Below, one piece after another: positions 62,809 through 64,000 of a stretch of 64,000 bases of DNA. Both the position numbers and the translations under genes were made by a program. Below the pieces are notes generated by a model. That model saw only the letters and a list, made by a program, of their open reading frames with translations. It was not told the origin of the DNA and ran no database searches. The DNA is from Agromyces sp. G08B096. GTDB taxonomy: Bacteria > Actinomycetota > Actinomycetes > Actinomycetales > Microbacteriaceae. Positions within the stretch are counted from its first letter, which is position 1; every line of letters begins with the position of its first letter. The stretch is taken from positions 1,860,001 to 1,924,000 of the forward strand of contig NZ_CP158374.1 in NCBI RefSeq assembly GCF_040267705.1, in the 5' to 3' direction.

Positions 62809-63617
62809 GACGCGAGGACCCCGGCCGGGCGGCCGTCGGCGTCGACCACGACCGTCCGCCCGTCGACCTCGGTGGTATGCAGCAGACGCCGGCCGCGCTC
62901 CGCGCCGATGAATCCCGCGACGAAGTCGTCCGCGGGGGCGGCCAGGATCTCGGCCGGCGTGCCGATCTGCACGACCTCGGCGCCCGAGCGGAGGAGTACG
63001 ACACGGTCGCCCAGACGGAACGCCTCGTCGATGTCGTGGGTGACGAAGACGATCGTCTTGCCCAGCTCGCGCTGGAGCCGAAGCAGCTCGTCCTGCAGCT
63101 CGGTGCGCACGATCGGATCGACGGCGCCGAACGGCTCGTCCATGAGCAGGATGTTCGGGTCGACCGCGAGACCGCGGGCGACGCCCACCCGCTGCTGCTG
63201 GCCGCCGGAGAGCTGCGCCGGGTACTTGTCGGCGAGCGATCGATCGAGTCCGACGGTGTCCATGAGTTCGAGCGCCCGGGCTCGTGCGGCCCGCTTGGGC
63301 TCGCCCCGGAGCACCGGCACCGTAGCGATGTTGTCGACCACCCGCCGATGCGGAAGTAATCCGCTGTTCTGCATCACGTACCCGATCGACCGCCTGAGCT
63401 TGACGGGGTCGACCGACGCGACATCGGTCCCGTCGATGAGCACCTGACCTTCGGAGGGGTCGACCATGCGGTTGATCATCCGCAGGAGCGTCGTCTTGCC
63501 GGAGCCGGATGAACCGACGAGCACGGTCGTGGTGCGCGGCGGCAGCACGAGGTCGACGTGTTCGACCGCCACCGTGCCATCGGGGAACTGCTTGCGCACA
63601 CCGCGGAACTCGATCAT
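62805..63617 (-). CDS. Osmoprotectant ABC importer ATPase
   Basis: This 270-residue ATPase has Walker A GSSGSGKTT, Q-loop VMQNSGLLPHRRV, signature LSGGQQQR, Walker B ILLMDEPFGAVDP and THDIDEAF, the usual OpuCA/ProV-type set. A short C-terminal extension (about 225-270, DGRTVVVDADGRPAG) has only part of a CBS-like domain, so any ionic-strength sensor is reduced. The start is taken as ATG 63617; GTG 63626 is an alternative. It heads the four-gene operon. Confidence 0.91.
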   Translation of the reverse strand: MIEFRGVRKQFPDGTVAVEHVDLVLPPRTTTVLVGSSGSGKTTLLRMINRMVDPSEGQVLIDGTDVASVDPVKLRRSIGYVMQNSGLLPHRRVVDNIATVPVLRGEPKRAARARALELMDTVGLDRSLADKYPAQLSGGQQQRVGVARGLAVDPNILLMDEPFGAVDPIVRTELQDELLRLQRELGKTIVFVTHDIDEAFRLGDRVVLLRSGAEVVQIGTPAEILAAPADDFVAGFIGAERGRRLLHTTEVDGRTVVVDADGRPAGVLAS

Positions 63618-63708
63618 GCCGCCCACTCTCCGCGGGTCGATCCGAGAGCCGCCCGCTCGGTCAAGCCAAACACGGCCCAGGCCCGCGCGGCAACGCTGCG
63701 ACGGTGTG

Positions 63709-64000
63709 TCAGGCTGCGGAGGACTGCACCGCGGCGTCGAGGTGCTCGGCCAGGTACCCGCGGACGACGAGCTTCGCCTCCTCGAGGTAGCGCACGTCGC
63801 CGTTCGGGTCCCGCGTGTACGCGCGATGGATCAGCGCGTCGGCGAGTTCGATCGCGACGCCGAGGCGGAAGCGCAGGTCGGCGGTGTCGTCGACGCCGCC
63901 GAACTCGGCCGCGAGCACCTTCGCCATGCGAGTGGCGAACTCGGGCTCCTCGCCGTCATCGGAGAGCTCGCGGTCGCCCGCGTGGACCACGGAGAAGCCG
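63709..64000 (-). CDS. C-terminal part of a probable TetR-like regulator (cut by window edge)
   Basis: The frame is open from the right edge to a stop at 63709, so at least 97 residues of a longer protein are seen. The helical, acidic sequence with FRLGVAIELADALIHRAY and EEAKLVVRGYLAEHLD fits a TetR ligand-binding domain, but the DNA-binding part lies outside the window. Any start within the window (such as GTG 63990) would be artificial. Orientation matches the importer operon, with a 91-base gap between. Confidence 0.6.
   Translation of the reverse strand, partial: GFSVVHAGDRELSDDGEEPEFATRMAKVLAAEFGGVDDTADLRFRLGVAIELADALIHRAYTRDPNGDVRYLEEAKLVVRGYLAEHLDAAVQSSAA

Overview
The window is 64 kb of chromosome from a high-GC actinobacterium, most likely a member of Microbacteriaceae. 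The evidence is GC-rich codon use, the actinobacterial neighbourhoods hemW-lepA-rpsT-holA-comEC-comEA-leuS and hrcA-dnaJ-rsmE-HIT-phoH-ybeY-corC-era-recO-uppS, many GTG starts, and -10 boxes of the form TANNNT placed directly before start codons. There is no rRNA operon, insertion sequence, CRISPR array or recognisable prophage. Two tRNA genes are present, one with a CAT anticodon (Ile2 or Met) and one tRNA-Asn. Coding density is very high and no gap exceeds about 300 bases.

Layout, left to right. 0-4.4 kb: tRNA(CAT), a family 4 glycosyltransferase, a DMT-type membrane protein, peptide deformylase, the AzlCD branched-chain amino acid exporter and tRNA-Asn. 4.4-10.9 kb: a dipeptide/oligopeptide ABC importer operon on the minus strand (lipoprotein, two permeases, a fused two-domain ATPase, and an extra single ATPase). 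11-15.5 kb: dusB-dgt-dnaG. 15.5-19 kb: a YbaK-type deacylase, then a small accessory group with a class A beta-lactamase, a divergent LysR regulator and a second penicillin-recognising serine hydrolase. 19-24.1 kb: a small two-cysteine protein coupled to a DsbA/FrnE oxidoreductase, uppS, recO, a TRIC-like channel, and leuA behind a leucine leader-peptide attenuator. 24.1-28.3 kb: a LolD/FtsX-type ABC exporter and a NarL-type two-component system. 28.4-35.6 kb: era, corC-like, ybeY, phoH, HIT, rsmE, dnaJ, and hrcA with a perfect CIRCE operator. 35.7-43.8 kb: two DUF4870 proteins, hemW, a DUF1990 protein, lepA, a second two-component system with an alpha/beta hydrolase, and rpsT. 43.9-52.4 kb: holA, comEC, comEA, leuS, pabB. 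52.5-59.7 kb: cydABDC (cytochrome bd and its assembly exporter), divergent from a BlaI-type repressor and an M56 (BlaR1-like) membrane protease, with two dyads between them. 59.7-64 kb: a DedA protein, an osmoprotectant ABC importer operon, and the end of a TetR-like regulator cut by the window edge.

Most of the window is housekeeping: translation, RNA maturation, replication, heat shock, cell-wall lipid carrier, leucine biosynthesis and respiration. The most informative non-routine signals are regulatory. They are the leuA leader with mutually exclusive pairings, the BlaI/M56 pair facing cytochrome bd genes instead of a beta-lactamase, the beta-lactamase/LysR/serine-hydrolase group, a two-cysteine micro-protein translationally coupled to a thiol oxidoreductase, a widespread leaderless-promoter pattern, and strong enrichment of the heptamer GGATGCC/GGCATCC. 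I saw no clearly new multi-gene defence or mobile system. All calls come from reading the sequence and no database search was run.
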